DNA of 64,000 bases from Candidatus Saccharimonadota bacterium (GTDB taxonomy: Bacteria > Patescibacteriota > Saccharimonadia > Saccharimonadales > Saccharimonadaceae): assembly GCA_017480095.1 (NCBI GenBank), contig JAFVBG010000003.1:124001-188000 (forward strand), in the 5' to 3' direction. The position numbers and the translations under genes are program-made. Of this stretch, positions 1-7,549 are shown piece after piece; the first letter of the stretch is position 1, and every line of letters starts with the position of its first letter. A model generated the notes under the pieces. The model was given only the letters and a program-made list of their open reading frames with translations, was not told the DNA's origin and made no database searches.

Positions 1-1313
1 TGTTTGATGGTTGAAACGTCCAAATCGCCGAAGATGGTGAGTTGGAGTGAACGTGGGATTGGAGTGGCGGTCATCATCAGGAGGTGCGGAATGCTCTTAG
101 TGAGTAGTTTTTGACGTTGACTAACGCCGAAACGATGTTGCTCGTCGATGACGCAGAAGGCGAGATTGTGAAAGACGGTAGTCTCTGTTAAAATTGCATG
201 GGTCCCGACGATTAAATCGACATCGCCTTGAGCAATATGCTTCTTGAGATGTTCTTTTTGCTTAGTAGAGCCAATCAGGAGCGCAGTATTGACGCCAAAA
301 GGACGCAAAAGTTTATCTAGAGATTCGGCATGCTGGGCGGCCAGGACGGAAGTAGGAGCGAGAATGGCCACTTGGTGACCTTGTTTGATTACTTGAAGAG
401 CGGCGGCAGCGGCAACAACGGTTTTACCTGCGCCGACATCTCCTTGTAGTAAACGGTTCATCGGTGTAGTTTTGCTTAGATCTTGGATGATTTGCCAAGT
501 GGCGGCTTTTTGGGCTGGCGTGAGCTCAAATGGCAATTTAGCTAAAAACTGGTGCATAAGTTGGTCGTCGTAGGGGATGGCGATGGTTTTGAGCTTCTGA
601 TTTTCGAGCTCATTCAGCCTAGCGGCTAGAATCAACTCAAATAACTCTTCGTAGGCTAAATAATTACGGGCGTGGTCGATGTCGGCTTGATTATCGGCAA
701 AATGAGCTTTAAAAAGTGCATCGGCGCGTGCGCCAGGATAGACAAAGTCGGGCTTCTTCTCTGACATTGGCAATAAGTCTGGAATGTCGGCAAACTTGCT
801 GCGGAGATTATTGATAATCTTTTTAAAATCCTCCGCCGTGAGAGTACGCTTGGCGGGATAAACCGGCTGAAAAGAAGCTTCGTTGGTGGATTTTTGAGCT
901 TTGTTCTTCGGAATGACGCGGACGATTGGATTAGATAAGCCATAGCGACCAGCGCGGAGCTCATAGGGGCCAGAAAAAATATATTCACGGTCTTTTTCAA
1001 ATTGACGGCAGCGGTAGGGTTGATTGAACCAAGTAGCACGAATCGAATCGACGCCGTCAGTGATGGTGGCCTCGGTGATGGTAAGATTGCGCCCGCGCGC
1101 GTGTTTATTAAAAACGGATTCGACAGTACCCCGCACAGTGATGCGGCCAGGGCGAAGCTCGCTGAGTTTGGTGACAGTCTGATAATCGTCGTAAGTACGC
1201 GGAAGATAATAAAGCAAATCGCGAACGGTATTAATCCCAATCGTACTCAAGGCATGGGCCGTACGTGGTCCAACGCCAGGAATCGATTCCGTGCTCTCCG
1301 TCATCTCCAACAT
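1..1313 (-). CDS. recG: ATP-dependent DNA helicase RecG, N-terminal part (cut by window edge)
   Basis: RecG unwinds and reverses stalled replication forks and Holliday junctions. The visible 437 codons hold an N-terminal helix-hairpin-helix-like stretch (SIPGVGPRTAHALSTIGI), the OB-fold wedge domain, then helicase motif I (GDVGAGKTVVAAAA), motif Ia, motif II as DEQH (CVIDEQHRFG) and motif III (MMTATPIPR). DEQH with the wedge domain separates RecG from PriA and Mfd. The C-terminal third lies outside the window. Start is ATG at 1313 or 1304; the first is 7 nt after a TACAAT box with no Shine-Dalgarno, so it is probably leaderless. Transcribed divergently from the gene at 1421. Confidence 0.95.
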   Translation of the reverse strand, partial: MLEMTESTESIPGVGPRTAHALSTIGINTVRDLLYYLPRTYDDYQTVTKLSELRPGRITVRGTVESVFNKHARGRNLTITEATITDGVDSIRATWFNQPYRCRQFEKDREYIFSGPYELRAGRYGLSNPIVRVIPKNKAQKSTNEASFQPVYPAKRTLTAEDFKKIINNLRSKFADIPDLLPMSEKKPDFVYPGARADALFKAHFADNQADIDHARNYLAYEELFELILAARLNELENQKLKTIAIPYDDQLMHQFLAKLPFELTPAQKAATWQIIQDLSKTTPMNRLLQGDVGAGKTVVAAAAALQVIKQGHQVAILAPTSVLAAQHAESLDKLLRPFGVNTALLIGSTKQKEHLKKHIAQGDVDLIVGTHAILTETTVFHNLAFCVIDEQHRFGVSQRQKLLTKSIPHLLMMTATPIPRSLQLTIFGDLDVSTIK

Positions 1314-1385
1314 ATAATATATTGTAGCATTTTTTGGAGAGTTTTGACAGATAGAATCTGGGGTTTACTGTAAAAGATTTGGGAC

Positions 1386-1414
1386 TTGAAAAAACGCTCA
1401 TGCCAATATATAAT
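1386..1414 (+). promoter_or_regulatory. Sigma70-type promoter for the 1421 gene, leaderless start
   Basis: TTGAAA at 1386-1391, a 17-nt spacer, and TATAAT at 1409-1414. The ATG at 1421 begins 6 nt after the -10 box, where transcription should start. No ribosome binding site precedes it, so this start is preferred to upstream in-frame alternatives. Confidence 0.75.
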
Positions 1415-1420
1415 ATGGTT

Positions 1421-4400
1421 ATGGCTGAGAAGGTCTATTATCGGGGTGAAGGTGATGAAAACACCTTTCATAACACGGAGGTAGATCGCCTGCGCGAGGC
1501 AGAAGATGCGGCAGGTGAGGATTTTTCTGAGTTTTCTAATGGGGATTATAATTCGGAGATGAACAATCGACGAAGTGCCGAAAATCGTCCGATTCTTTTA
1601 AATGGGCGGCCAGTGGACGGTAATGGTAATGAGATTCAGCACCATACAAATAGTGGGTATTGGCGTGGCAAGGGACGCGAGGCAAACGAGGTGAATCCTG
1701 GCGCTATGAAGAAGAAGCGTCGCTTTGGCCCGGCCGCTTTGATTATTATGGCGCTTTTTGGCGCTGGCGGCGTGGCGTTCATGGGGACTTCGCTTGGGCC
1801 TTTCGCGTTGGTTGGTAATGCACTTGATCAATTTAATGTCATGCGCACGGCGATGAACCGACGTTCGACTTATTTTATGCGTTTTCAGATGGATGAAACG
1901 CTTAATACTTCCCTGACAAACAGACGTTTTGGGATTTTTAGCGCAGAGAAGTTTAAGATTTCGAATAAAATGCAGAAAAAACTGGCGAAGCAGAGTATTG
2001 AGTATAAGGAAGACCCCGATACAAAGGCGCGCTACCTTGTCTATACGAATCAAGATACGGGAGAAGTCTCGGCGGTGGTGGCAAACGACGGGGATATGCA
2101 AAAACTTACCGGGAAGACTTTGACTAATAAAGATGGCGCTTCGGCTGGCAAACTGATGATGATGGACGATGCGCTAGGGTCGGATGATAACTTCTTTGCC
2201 GCACACCAGAGCGCCACGAAGACGATGAAGGGGCATATTGTGGGGTGGTTTGAGAGTTTGACGGAGGCGTTTCATAGTAGGATAAAGGCGTCTAGAAATA
2301 GGTTTTTTGGTACAACGGACGAAACGGATGAAGACGAAATAAAGAAAAAAGCCAAAGCAACTGGTCTTGCGGAGGATGTGGGGGATTCGGATGGAAATGC
2401 ACGTGAACGTGATGATGATTCTGATGAAAACGGCAAGAAGAAAGTTATAACTGGCTATGATGAGGTGGACGACCCAGACAATCCGGGGCAGAAAATTCAA
2501 GTTCCAATTGAAGAAGAAGTTGACACAACTAAACCGATTACTGGCTCAGAGGCACTGACTAGTGGAGCAGATGCTTCTCAGGTGGAGAGCGCATTAAAAA
2601 CAAGGGTGGATAAAGTATCATCTTTGATGGGCGGAGTTAGTTCTGCGCAGGGTTTGGCTTGTGGTGTAATCAATGCGCTAAGTGCGCTCAATATAGCGAT
2701 TTCTGGTATCCAGGTTGCTAAAACGTTGAATTTTGTTACTGGCATGCTTGAGGCAATTCAACGTACGCAGATTGGTGATGGTGGTAGCGAGATGATGGTT
2801 TACTTCAATGAATTTGCAGAAGCAAAGGAAACGGAAGTCTGGAGCGGGTCTGGTACAAGTATCGATAAACAAGTTACAAGTAATAAATCAACTATGGCAT
2901 CTACTGCGTATAATGCGCAATTTGGAGGTCCAGAAGTTGATTCGAATGATGAAAAGGCACTAAAATTTAATCGCGATGAAGCTATGAAAAATGCACTTAA
3001 ATCAGTTATGGGCGATAGTTGGTTTACGAGCTTGCTTGGTGATTTTGGTGCTGGCGCTTCGAGCCTTACTGTCTACAAGACATGTTTATATTCTGGGCTC
3101 GCGTTAAATGCAGTGGGCACGGTGGTTGATATTGTACTATTGGTAGTTACTGGCGGAATTGGTAATGCTATTAAAAGTTTTGTTGGTGGATTAGTAAAAG
3201 CTGGTATTAAGGCTGCGATTGGCCTAGCGGTTGGGCTAGCTATTTCATGGTTAGTTCCAAAAGTTGCACAATTATTAGCTACTGATTTGATTGAAAATAT
3301 TGGTGGCGAAGATGCGGCAAATGCGATGCGCAGTGGCTTTAATATCTATATGGGAAAATCAATGGAGGCTAATTCTGGTGCTGTTGGCGACGAGGCGGCA
3401 GTATTAGCCATGTATAGTGCGACACAAGATGTTCTGGCCGATGACGCAAAATATGATCGCATGACTAGGTCTCCATTTGATCCGACCTCAAAGTATACTT
3501 TTATAGGCAGCATAGCATATAAAATGATGCCGATTGCTAATATGTTAGCTGGTAGTTCGGCGCTTGGTTCTATAAGTTCTATGATGTCAAGTGTTAGTAA
3601 GTCGGCGTTGTCGATATTACCTTCTGCCAGTGCGGCTAGCAAGACTTGGTATGATAAGACATTGAATAAGGATTGTGCCAATTTGAAAGATTTAAACTTG
3701 GTGGGAGATGCTTATTGTAATCCATATTATACGACTGATTTTAGTACGATTCATATGGATCCATATAAAGTCGTGGAGAACGTTGGTGATGAGAATTTTG
3801 AAGATGGAGAAGTCGATAATCCGGCTATCAAACAAGATTCAGATTTGGGTAAGTATATTATTGCTTGTACTTTGCGCGATGCACAATATGGCGTGAAGGA
3901 TGCCGCTGTGATGTCTTGGATTGAAAACCCGACTGGCAACTCTACGATTAACGCTGTCATTGACGCTGGTACTGGTTTGATTCCTGTAATTGGTAATCTA
4001 TATGATGCAGCGCAACAGACATCTGAACTTTCCAATATGGCTTGGAACACTGGTCAAGCTTGTATCCAAAATGATGAGATTAATCCATATTGGCAGAAAA
4101 ATAAATACTATCAGCGTTACATAGAAGACCAGACTTTGATGGAGGCAGCTGGAATCATTGATAAATCTTCTGTGACTGCGTTTGTCGAAAAATACTACGA
4201 GCAGAATCCGATTGATAACTCCCTTGAAGGTGTGATTGCTCGTTATAGCGGTATGTCTAAGGAGCAGGCGAGTAATACGGTAGCCCTAGCGGAATATATC
4301 GATTTTCTTGCAAATTATAATCCGTCAGATTCTTATCCGGTACCAGTTGAACAGGAAGAAGTAGTTGCAATTCGTGTTTATCAGCCAACGTTTGTTGATC

Positions 4401-4474
4401 AGTCAGTAGAAGTAGCTTCTGTAAAGCATATTACCTATGTCAACCTGCGCGACCGTGTAGTTGCTATGGCATAG
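1421..4474 (+). CDS. Large multi-helix membrane protein of unknown function
   Basis: A protein of about 1,017 residues with no family I recognise. The first 110 residues are hydrophilic and acidic, followed by a basic KKKRR stretch and a transmembrane helix (PAALIIMALFGAGGVAFMG). A charged D/E/K-rich segment lies around residues 290-370. Further hydrophobic blocks follow: one near residue 430 (SAQGLACGVINALSALNI), and a Gly/Ala/Ile-rich pair near 580-640. The C-terminal 350 residues are probably extracytoplasmic and contain several cysteines. Start chosen at 1421 because of the promoter 6 nt upstream. The organisation recalls polytopic proteins of conjugation or secretion systems (VirB6/TrbL-like), but no motif proves it and no secretion genes are adjacent. 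Single gene, ended by the terminator at 4475. Confidence 0.8.
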   Translation: MAEKVYYRGEGDENTFHNTEVDRLREAEDAAGEDFSEFSNGDYNSEMNNRRSAENRPILLNGRPVDGNGNEIQHHTNSGYWRGKGREANEVNPGAMKKKRRFGPAALIIMALFGAGGVAFMGTSLGPFALVGNALDQFNVMRTAMNRRSTYFMRFQMDETLNTSLTNRRFGIFSAEKFKISNKMQKKLAKQSIEYKEDPDTKARYLVYTNQDTGEVSAVVANDGDMQKLTGKTLTNKDGASAGKLMMMDDALGSDDNFFAAHQSATKTMKGHIVGWFESLTEAFHSRIKASRNRFFGTTDETDEDEIKKKAKATGLAEDVGDSDGNARERDDDSDENGKKKVITGYDEVDDPDNPGQKIQVPIEEEVDTTKPITGSEALTSGADASQVESALKTRVDKVSSLMGGVSSAQGLACGVINALSALNIAISGIQVAKTLNFVTGMLEAIQRTQIGDGGSEMMVYFNEFAEAKETEVWSGSGTSIDKQVTSNKSTMASTAYNAQFGGPEVDSNDEKALKFNRDEAMKNALKSVMGDSWFTSLLGDFGAGASSLTVYKTCLYSGLALNAVGTVVDIVLLVVTGGIGNAIKSFVGGLVKAGIKAAIGLAVGLAISWLVPKVAQLLATDLIENIGGEDAANAMRSGFNIYMGKSMEANSGAVGDEAAVLAMYSATQDVLADDAKYDRMTRSPFDPTSKYTFIGSIAYKMMPIANMLAGSSALGSISSMMSSVSKSALSILPSASAASKTWYDKTLNKDCANLKDLNLVGDAYCNPYYTTDFSTIHMDPYKVVENVGDENFEDGEVDNPAIKQDSDLGKYIIACTLRDAQYGVKDAAVMSWIENPTGNSTINAVIDAGTGLIPVIGNLYDAAQQTSELSNMAWNTGQACIQNDEINPYWQKNKYYQRYIEDQTLMEAAGIIDKSSVTAFVEKYYEQNPIDNSLEGVIARYSGMSKEQASNTVALAEYIDFLANYNPSDSYPVPVEQEEVVAIRVYQPTFVDQSVEVASVKHITYVNLRDRVVAMA

Positions 4475-4516
4475 AAAAACTCCCGATTTTTAAAGTGGTA
4501 ATATCGGGAGTTTTTG
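4475..4516. terminator. Bidirectional intrinsic terminator
   Basis: The arms AACTCCCGAT (4478-4487) and ATCGGGAGTT (4503-4512) form a 10-bp stem, flanked by A5 on the left and T5 on the right. It serves the convergent genes 1421-4474 (+) and 4527-5270 (-). Confidence 0.9.
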
Positions 4517-4526
4517 GTAGAGGATT

Positions 4527-5270
4527 TTAATCTGCATGACTACTAACTATGCCTTCACTGGGCGTATCTGCTGAGTGCTCGATACCATATCCGGCGTACG
4601 GGCATTGGTTATTTTCGAACCTCTCAAGTGCAGTGGGAACGATTTTGCTAATCGCGTCGTAGGCTGATGGGGTTAGCGAAATGCCTTCTAGGTCAGTTGT
4701 GACTTGTCCCATGTCTGAATCAAGATGAGACGATAGATAGGAAGCACCGTAGTCGTAGTCGCGAGCATGGATATCGACAGTCTTCATGTTCGGCCAGCAC
4801 ATAATGGTAATGTAACACATCAAGCCATTGAAAGTAACCGAGTACTCCCCACTTTCTTTTAATGTGGGCATGTCGGAATCGTGATAAAATCCGTAATTCT
4901 GCATGAATTTGGTAAGTTCGAATACTTCGCCGTTAAAATACTGGTCGGTAGAGCTTGCTGAATCTCTAGCGTTGTTGTCGGTGATGGAGCTTGCTAATTC
5001 CTCCGTACTGCTATTGTCGGTGAGGTTTATTGACTCCCCAGTGTTGCCATTTTCATCTTCCGGAGCTGTAATATCCGGACTAGTTTCGGACGTAAAATCG
5101 TCTTTGGCATTGCTATTCTCGCTGGTAAAATCACTAATAACTATAGTGTCGTCATTAGTGAAATCGCTGGTAGCTGTGACTTTTTCGCTTCCGCAGGCGG
5201 TGATACCGCCTATGACTGCCAGATACAAGCAAGCTAGACCGAGTTTTTTGATTAAAATTCGTTTTTTCAT
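4527..5270 (-). CDS. Secreted lipoprotein of unknown function
   Basis: 247 residues. The N-terminus has MKKRILIKK, a hydrophobic core and a lipobox (GGITAC), so it should be a lipid-anchored surface protein. Next comes a Ser/Thr/Asp/Glu-rich linker of about 90 residues with DFT[NS] repeated three times, typical of a flexible spacer. The C-terminal 120 residues (EVFELTKFMQNYGFYHD onward) form a small globular domain with three cysteines and no recognised family. The start at 5270 follows AGGAGG at a 9-nt spacing; an upstream in-frame extension would add residues before the signal peptide. Single gene. Confidence 0.82.
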   Translation of the reverse strand: MKKRILIKKLGLACLYLAVIGGITACGSEKVTATSDFTNDDTIVISDFTSENSNAKDDFTSETSPDITAPEDENGNTGESINLTDNSSTEELASSITDNNARDSASSTDQYFNGEVFELTKFMQNYGFYHDSDMPTLKESGEYSVTFNGLMCYITIMCWPNMKTVDIHARDYDYGASYLSSHLDSDMGQVTTDLEGISLTPSAYDAISKIVPTALERFENNQCPYAGYGIEHSADTPSEGIVSSHAD

Positions 5271-5385
5271 GATAATCATCCTCCTAATGTGCAAATTTTT
5301 CAGAGCGGAATTGCGCTGAAATTTAATATATTATACCACCAAAACTTATAAAATGCAAGGAAGCGTATGATTTGGATATAAAATT

Positions 5386-5411
5386 AAGCACGGGCATAAG
5401 CCCGTGCTTTT
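5386..5411. terminator. Intrinsic terminator
   Basis: The arms AAGCACGGGC (5386-5395) and GCCCGTGCTT (5400-5409) form a 10-bp stem with an ATAA loop. U-rich tracts flank it on both sides. It ends the minus-strand protease gene at 5449-6069. Confidence 0.88.
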
Positions 5412-5448
5412 AATTTTTACCTATAAAACCGAGCGAAAGTCTGCATAC

Positions 5449-6069
5449 TTATCGGCAAAAGCGTCTTCGATTTTTTTTGCCGGTCTTTTTCAGATATTTT
5501 TTGACTAAATAATACCCCAGAGAGTATCCGGCCCAGCGAGGGAGATCATCATTTCCGTTAAAGAAAATTGTATTGTAGTCATAACGGTTTGAGTCTAGCT
5601 GTTCGTGGAGACGTTTTAAGATTTTTTCATTCTTCTCGTCGGTCCGCTCGAGGATTGTCTTTATAAATAAAGTTTTCTCATTACTTTCTCGTACGAATTC
5701 AGCCTCGAAGTAGCTTGCGAGACCTTCAAAGATTAAGCCGTCAAATAGCGAGTTTGTCCATTCATCATTTTTGCCCCAACGCGCGGCGTGACATAACTCA
5801 TGTATAATATTTTCAGTTATCAAGCTTTTGGTAGCTTTTTTATCGTCTATGTTTATTCGAATAAAGTCAGCTGAAAAAGTATATCCGCCGGCGCCATTCT
5901 CGGGAATAATCATGGGGATTCTATTTGTAACTAGAATGTCAACATCCCAATTAATTTTAAGTTTTGAAAAAGCATATTCTTCAGCCGTTTTGACGGCTTT
6001 TTCAATCATCGCTTTTTTGTCCGAGAGATTACCGTTAGCAGTGGTAAGTAGAACATTAATTTTATTCAT
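5449..6069 (-). CDS. DUF2268-type zinc metalloprotease, C-terminus probably frameshifted
   Basis: 206 residues in the open frame. The HExxH zincin motif lies at residues 90-94 (IIHELCHAARW), and a downstream Glu in IFEGLASYFE is the likely third zinc ligand; this arrangement fits the predicted Zn-dependent protease family DUF2268. No signal peptide, so probably cytoplasmic. The frame ends in an implausible basic tail (KKNRRRFCR) just after a run of eight A on the coding strand (5471-5478). With seven A the protein would continue GKKIEDAFADKYADFRSVL and stop at 5421, just before the terminator. The homopolymer is therefore either a real frameshift, a slippage site or a sequence error. The start is 6 nt after a TATAAT box, so it looks leaderless. 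Confidence 0.75.
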   Translation of the reverse strand: MNKINVLLTTANGNLSDKKAMIEKAVKTAEEYAFSKLKINWDVDILVTNRIPMIIPENGAGGYTFSADFIRINIDDKKATKSLITENIIHELCHAARWGKNDEWTNSLFDGLIFEGLASYFEAEFVRESNEKTLFIKTILERTDEKNEKILKRLHEQLDSNRYDYNTIFFNGNDDLPRWAGYSLGYYLVKKYLKKTGKKNRRRFCR

Positions 6070-6121
6070 AATAAAATTATATCATATTTCATACTAAAAG
6101 TGTTCTTTCAAGGGGTGAAAA

Positions 6122-6150
6122 TTGACTTTTTTGGCGATTTGTGGTATAAT
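6122..6150 (+). promoter_or_regulatory. Promoter of the CDP-alcohol phosphotransferase-like gene
   Basis: TTGACT at 6122-6127, a 17-nt spacer, TATAAT at 6145-6150. A leader of about 43 nt with a strong GAAGGAGGG ribosome binding site follows, in contrast to the leaderless genes nearby. Confidence 0.8.
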
Positions 6151-6199
6151 GGAAATATAGGCGTGTGCATGCACAAAAATAGAGAAGGAGGGTGTTCTC

Positions 6200-6946
6200 A
6201 TGAAGAAGTATCACGTCGCCGATGTTCTTTCACTGTTGGAAGTTTTATGCGTAGTTGCGGTCATCGTGTGTATCGCAATGGGCATCAAGTCCGAAATTGT
6301 CCTGCTCTTGTTTGGGTTTGGCGAGCTTTGCGATGCATTCGATGGTAGTGCAGCGCGCAAGTGGCCATATCCAGACGATGGCAAACGTCGTCCTTGGCGC
6401 AATCCCACGTTTATCCGTCACTATGAATGGGCGAAGGATATTGCACTAGGCCTTTCGGTATTAGTGTATATTATTGTCCGCATCGATTGGTTAACTGGTG
6501 TGGTTTGCACGAGTTTGGCTCTAGGCTTGGGGCTCGGCATGCAAGTATTTGCTGGTTCACTTTGGATTTGGGCAAATACGGAGATGCGTTCGGAAGAGAA
6601 ACGCAAGCAGGCCAGGCAAGACCTGGAAGACTATTATCTCAAGCGCAGAATTTATCTGTATGTGCCAGGGATTGTGACTCTAGTGCTCACCTTACTTTAT
6701 GCTACGAGCTGGCCACTGGTCATCAAGACACTCTTGGTTTTCGGGTTGACGATGGTAGGTATTTTCCTCTGGGATTTCAAAAAGGATCGCCGTACGAGCG
6801 AAAACCCGGACAAATTGCCTCGGCCAACCAAGCTCTGCTTATCGATTCTTAGCGTTTTGATGGATCCAAAGGTGGTCAATTCTGCCTTGGCTGCGACACG
6901 TATCCACGTGTGTGATAACGTCAAAGTCCCAGACGAGTTTGAGTGA
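6200..6946 (+). CDS. CDP-alcohol phosphotransferase-like membrane protein
   Basis: 248 residues with about six hydrophobic segments. Residues 44-53 read CDAFDGSAAR, which matches the first half of the CDP-alcohol phosphatidyltransferase signature D-x2-D-G-x2-A-R. That family transfers phosphoalcohols from CDP-alcohols in phospholipid or inositol-phosphate synthesis at the membrane. The second half (G-x3-D-x3-D) is not clear: residues 54-77 are an unusual polar insert (WPYPDDGKRRPWRNP) before WAKD. The acceptor cannot be inferred, and a divergent non-catalytic member is possible. The start follows GAAGGAGGG by 9 nt. Single gene between its own promoter and terminator. Confidence 0.65.
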   Translation: MKKYHVADVLSLLEVLCVVAVIVCIAMGIKSEIVLLLFGFGELCDAFDGSAARKWPYPDDGKRRPWRNPTFIRHYEWAKDIALGLSVLVYIIVRIDWLTGVVCTSLALGLGLGMQVFAGSLWIWANTEMRSEEKRKQARQDLEDYYLKRRIYLYVPGIVTLVLTLLYATSWPLVIKTLLVFGLTMVGIFLWDFKKDRRTSENPDKLPRPTKLCLSILSVLMDPKVVNSALAATRIHVCDNVKVPDEFE

Positions 6947-6961
6947 GACTTCCAAAAACCC

Positions 6962-6990
6962 GATGGACGACCAAGCGGTCGTCCATTTTT
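6962..6990 (+). terminator. Intrinsic terminator
   Basis: ATGGACGACC (6963-6972), AAGC loop, GGTCGTCCAT (6977-6986), then T5. It follows the gene at 6200-6946. Confidence 0.9.
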
Positions 6991-7009
6991 CTAGCTATGA
7001 CAGTGGGGG

Positions 7010-7549
7010 TTATCCGCGGTCATCCATTTGGTCGGTGATTTTGCCGTTTTTGAGCAGTAGAATGCGCTGATTGCGGGAACCACGAAACTTAAGGGTTAAA
7101 TCCCTTTCGGCGAGGACGAATGGGCCGTCAATCAAAGCGTCAAGTTCGTTTAGAAAATCGAGTGTCGCTTGATTTTTGCGAGCCTGCTTCTCGTCGTCAG
7201 TCTTCATGGCGCCATACTTCTTGATGGCTTCGTAGGTAAAACCGGAGAAGCTCCAAACGTTCCAGCCGAGTTCTTGGTGGGCAAACTTGGCTAGCTCTAG
7301 ACAGGCTTCAGGTTGAACAAACGGTTCCCCGCCACAAAAGGTGAGACCTGTTTGTCCTTTGAGCTCGCGCAATTCTTTTTTAACTTCCTCAATATCGACT
7401 AGCTTGCCGCCGTCGAAGCTCCAGGTTTCGGGGTTTTGGCAACCTTCACAATGATTTGGGCAGCCCTGGGTCCAGACCACGGCGCGGAGGCCTGGACCGT
7501 TGACGATGGAATCGTGCTCGGTAGGGGCACTGAGGCGAATTTGCGTCAT
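7010..7549 (-). CDS. nrdG: Anaerobic ribonucleotide reductase activating protein NrdG
   Basis: A radical-SAM activase that installs the glycyl radical on NrdD. 179 residues, near the family norm. The family C-x3-C-x2-C cluster motif is present as GCPNHCEGC (Cys30, Cys34, Cys37), followed by the GGEPF SAM-binding motif. Its ATG overlaps the nrdD stop codon (ATGA, 7546-7549), so the two are translationally coupled and share the NrdR-type promoter. The start is fixed by this overlap. Confidence 0.95.
   Translation of the reverse strand: MTQIRLSAPTEHDSIVNGPGLRAVVWTQGCPNHCEGCQNPETWSFDGGKLVDIEEVKKELRELKGQTGLTFCGGEPFVQPEACLELAKFAHQELGWNVWSFSGFTYEAIKKYGAMKTDDEKQARKNQATLDFLNELDALIDGPFVLAERDLTLKFRGSRNQRILLLKNGKITDQMDDRG

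Noticed and set aside
1002-1373. Plus-strand frame within recG
   Set aside because: It is a shadow of the recG coding strand, with no motif and no start signal.
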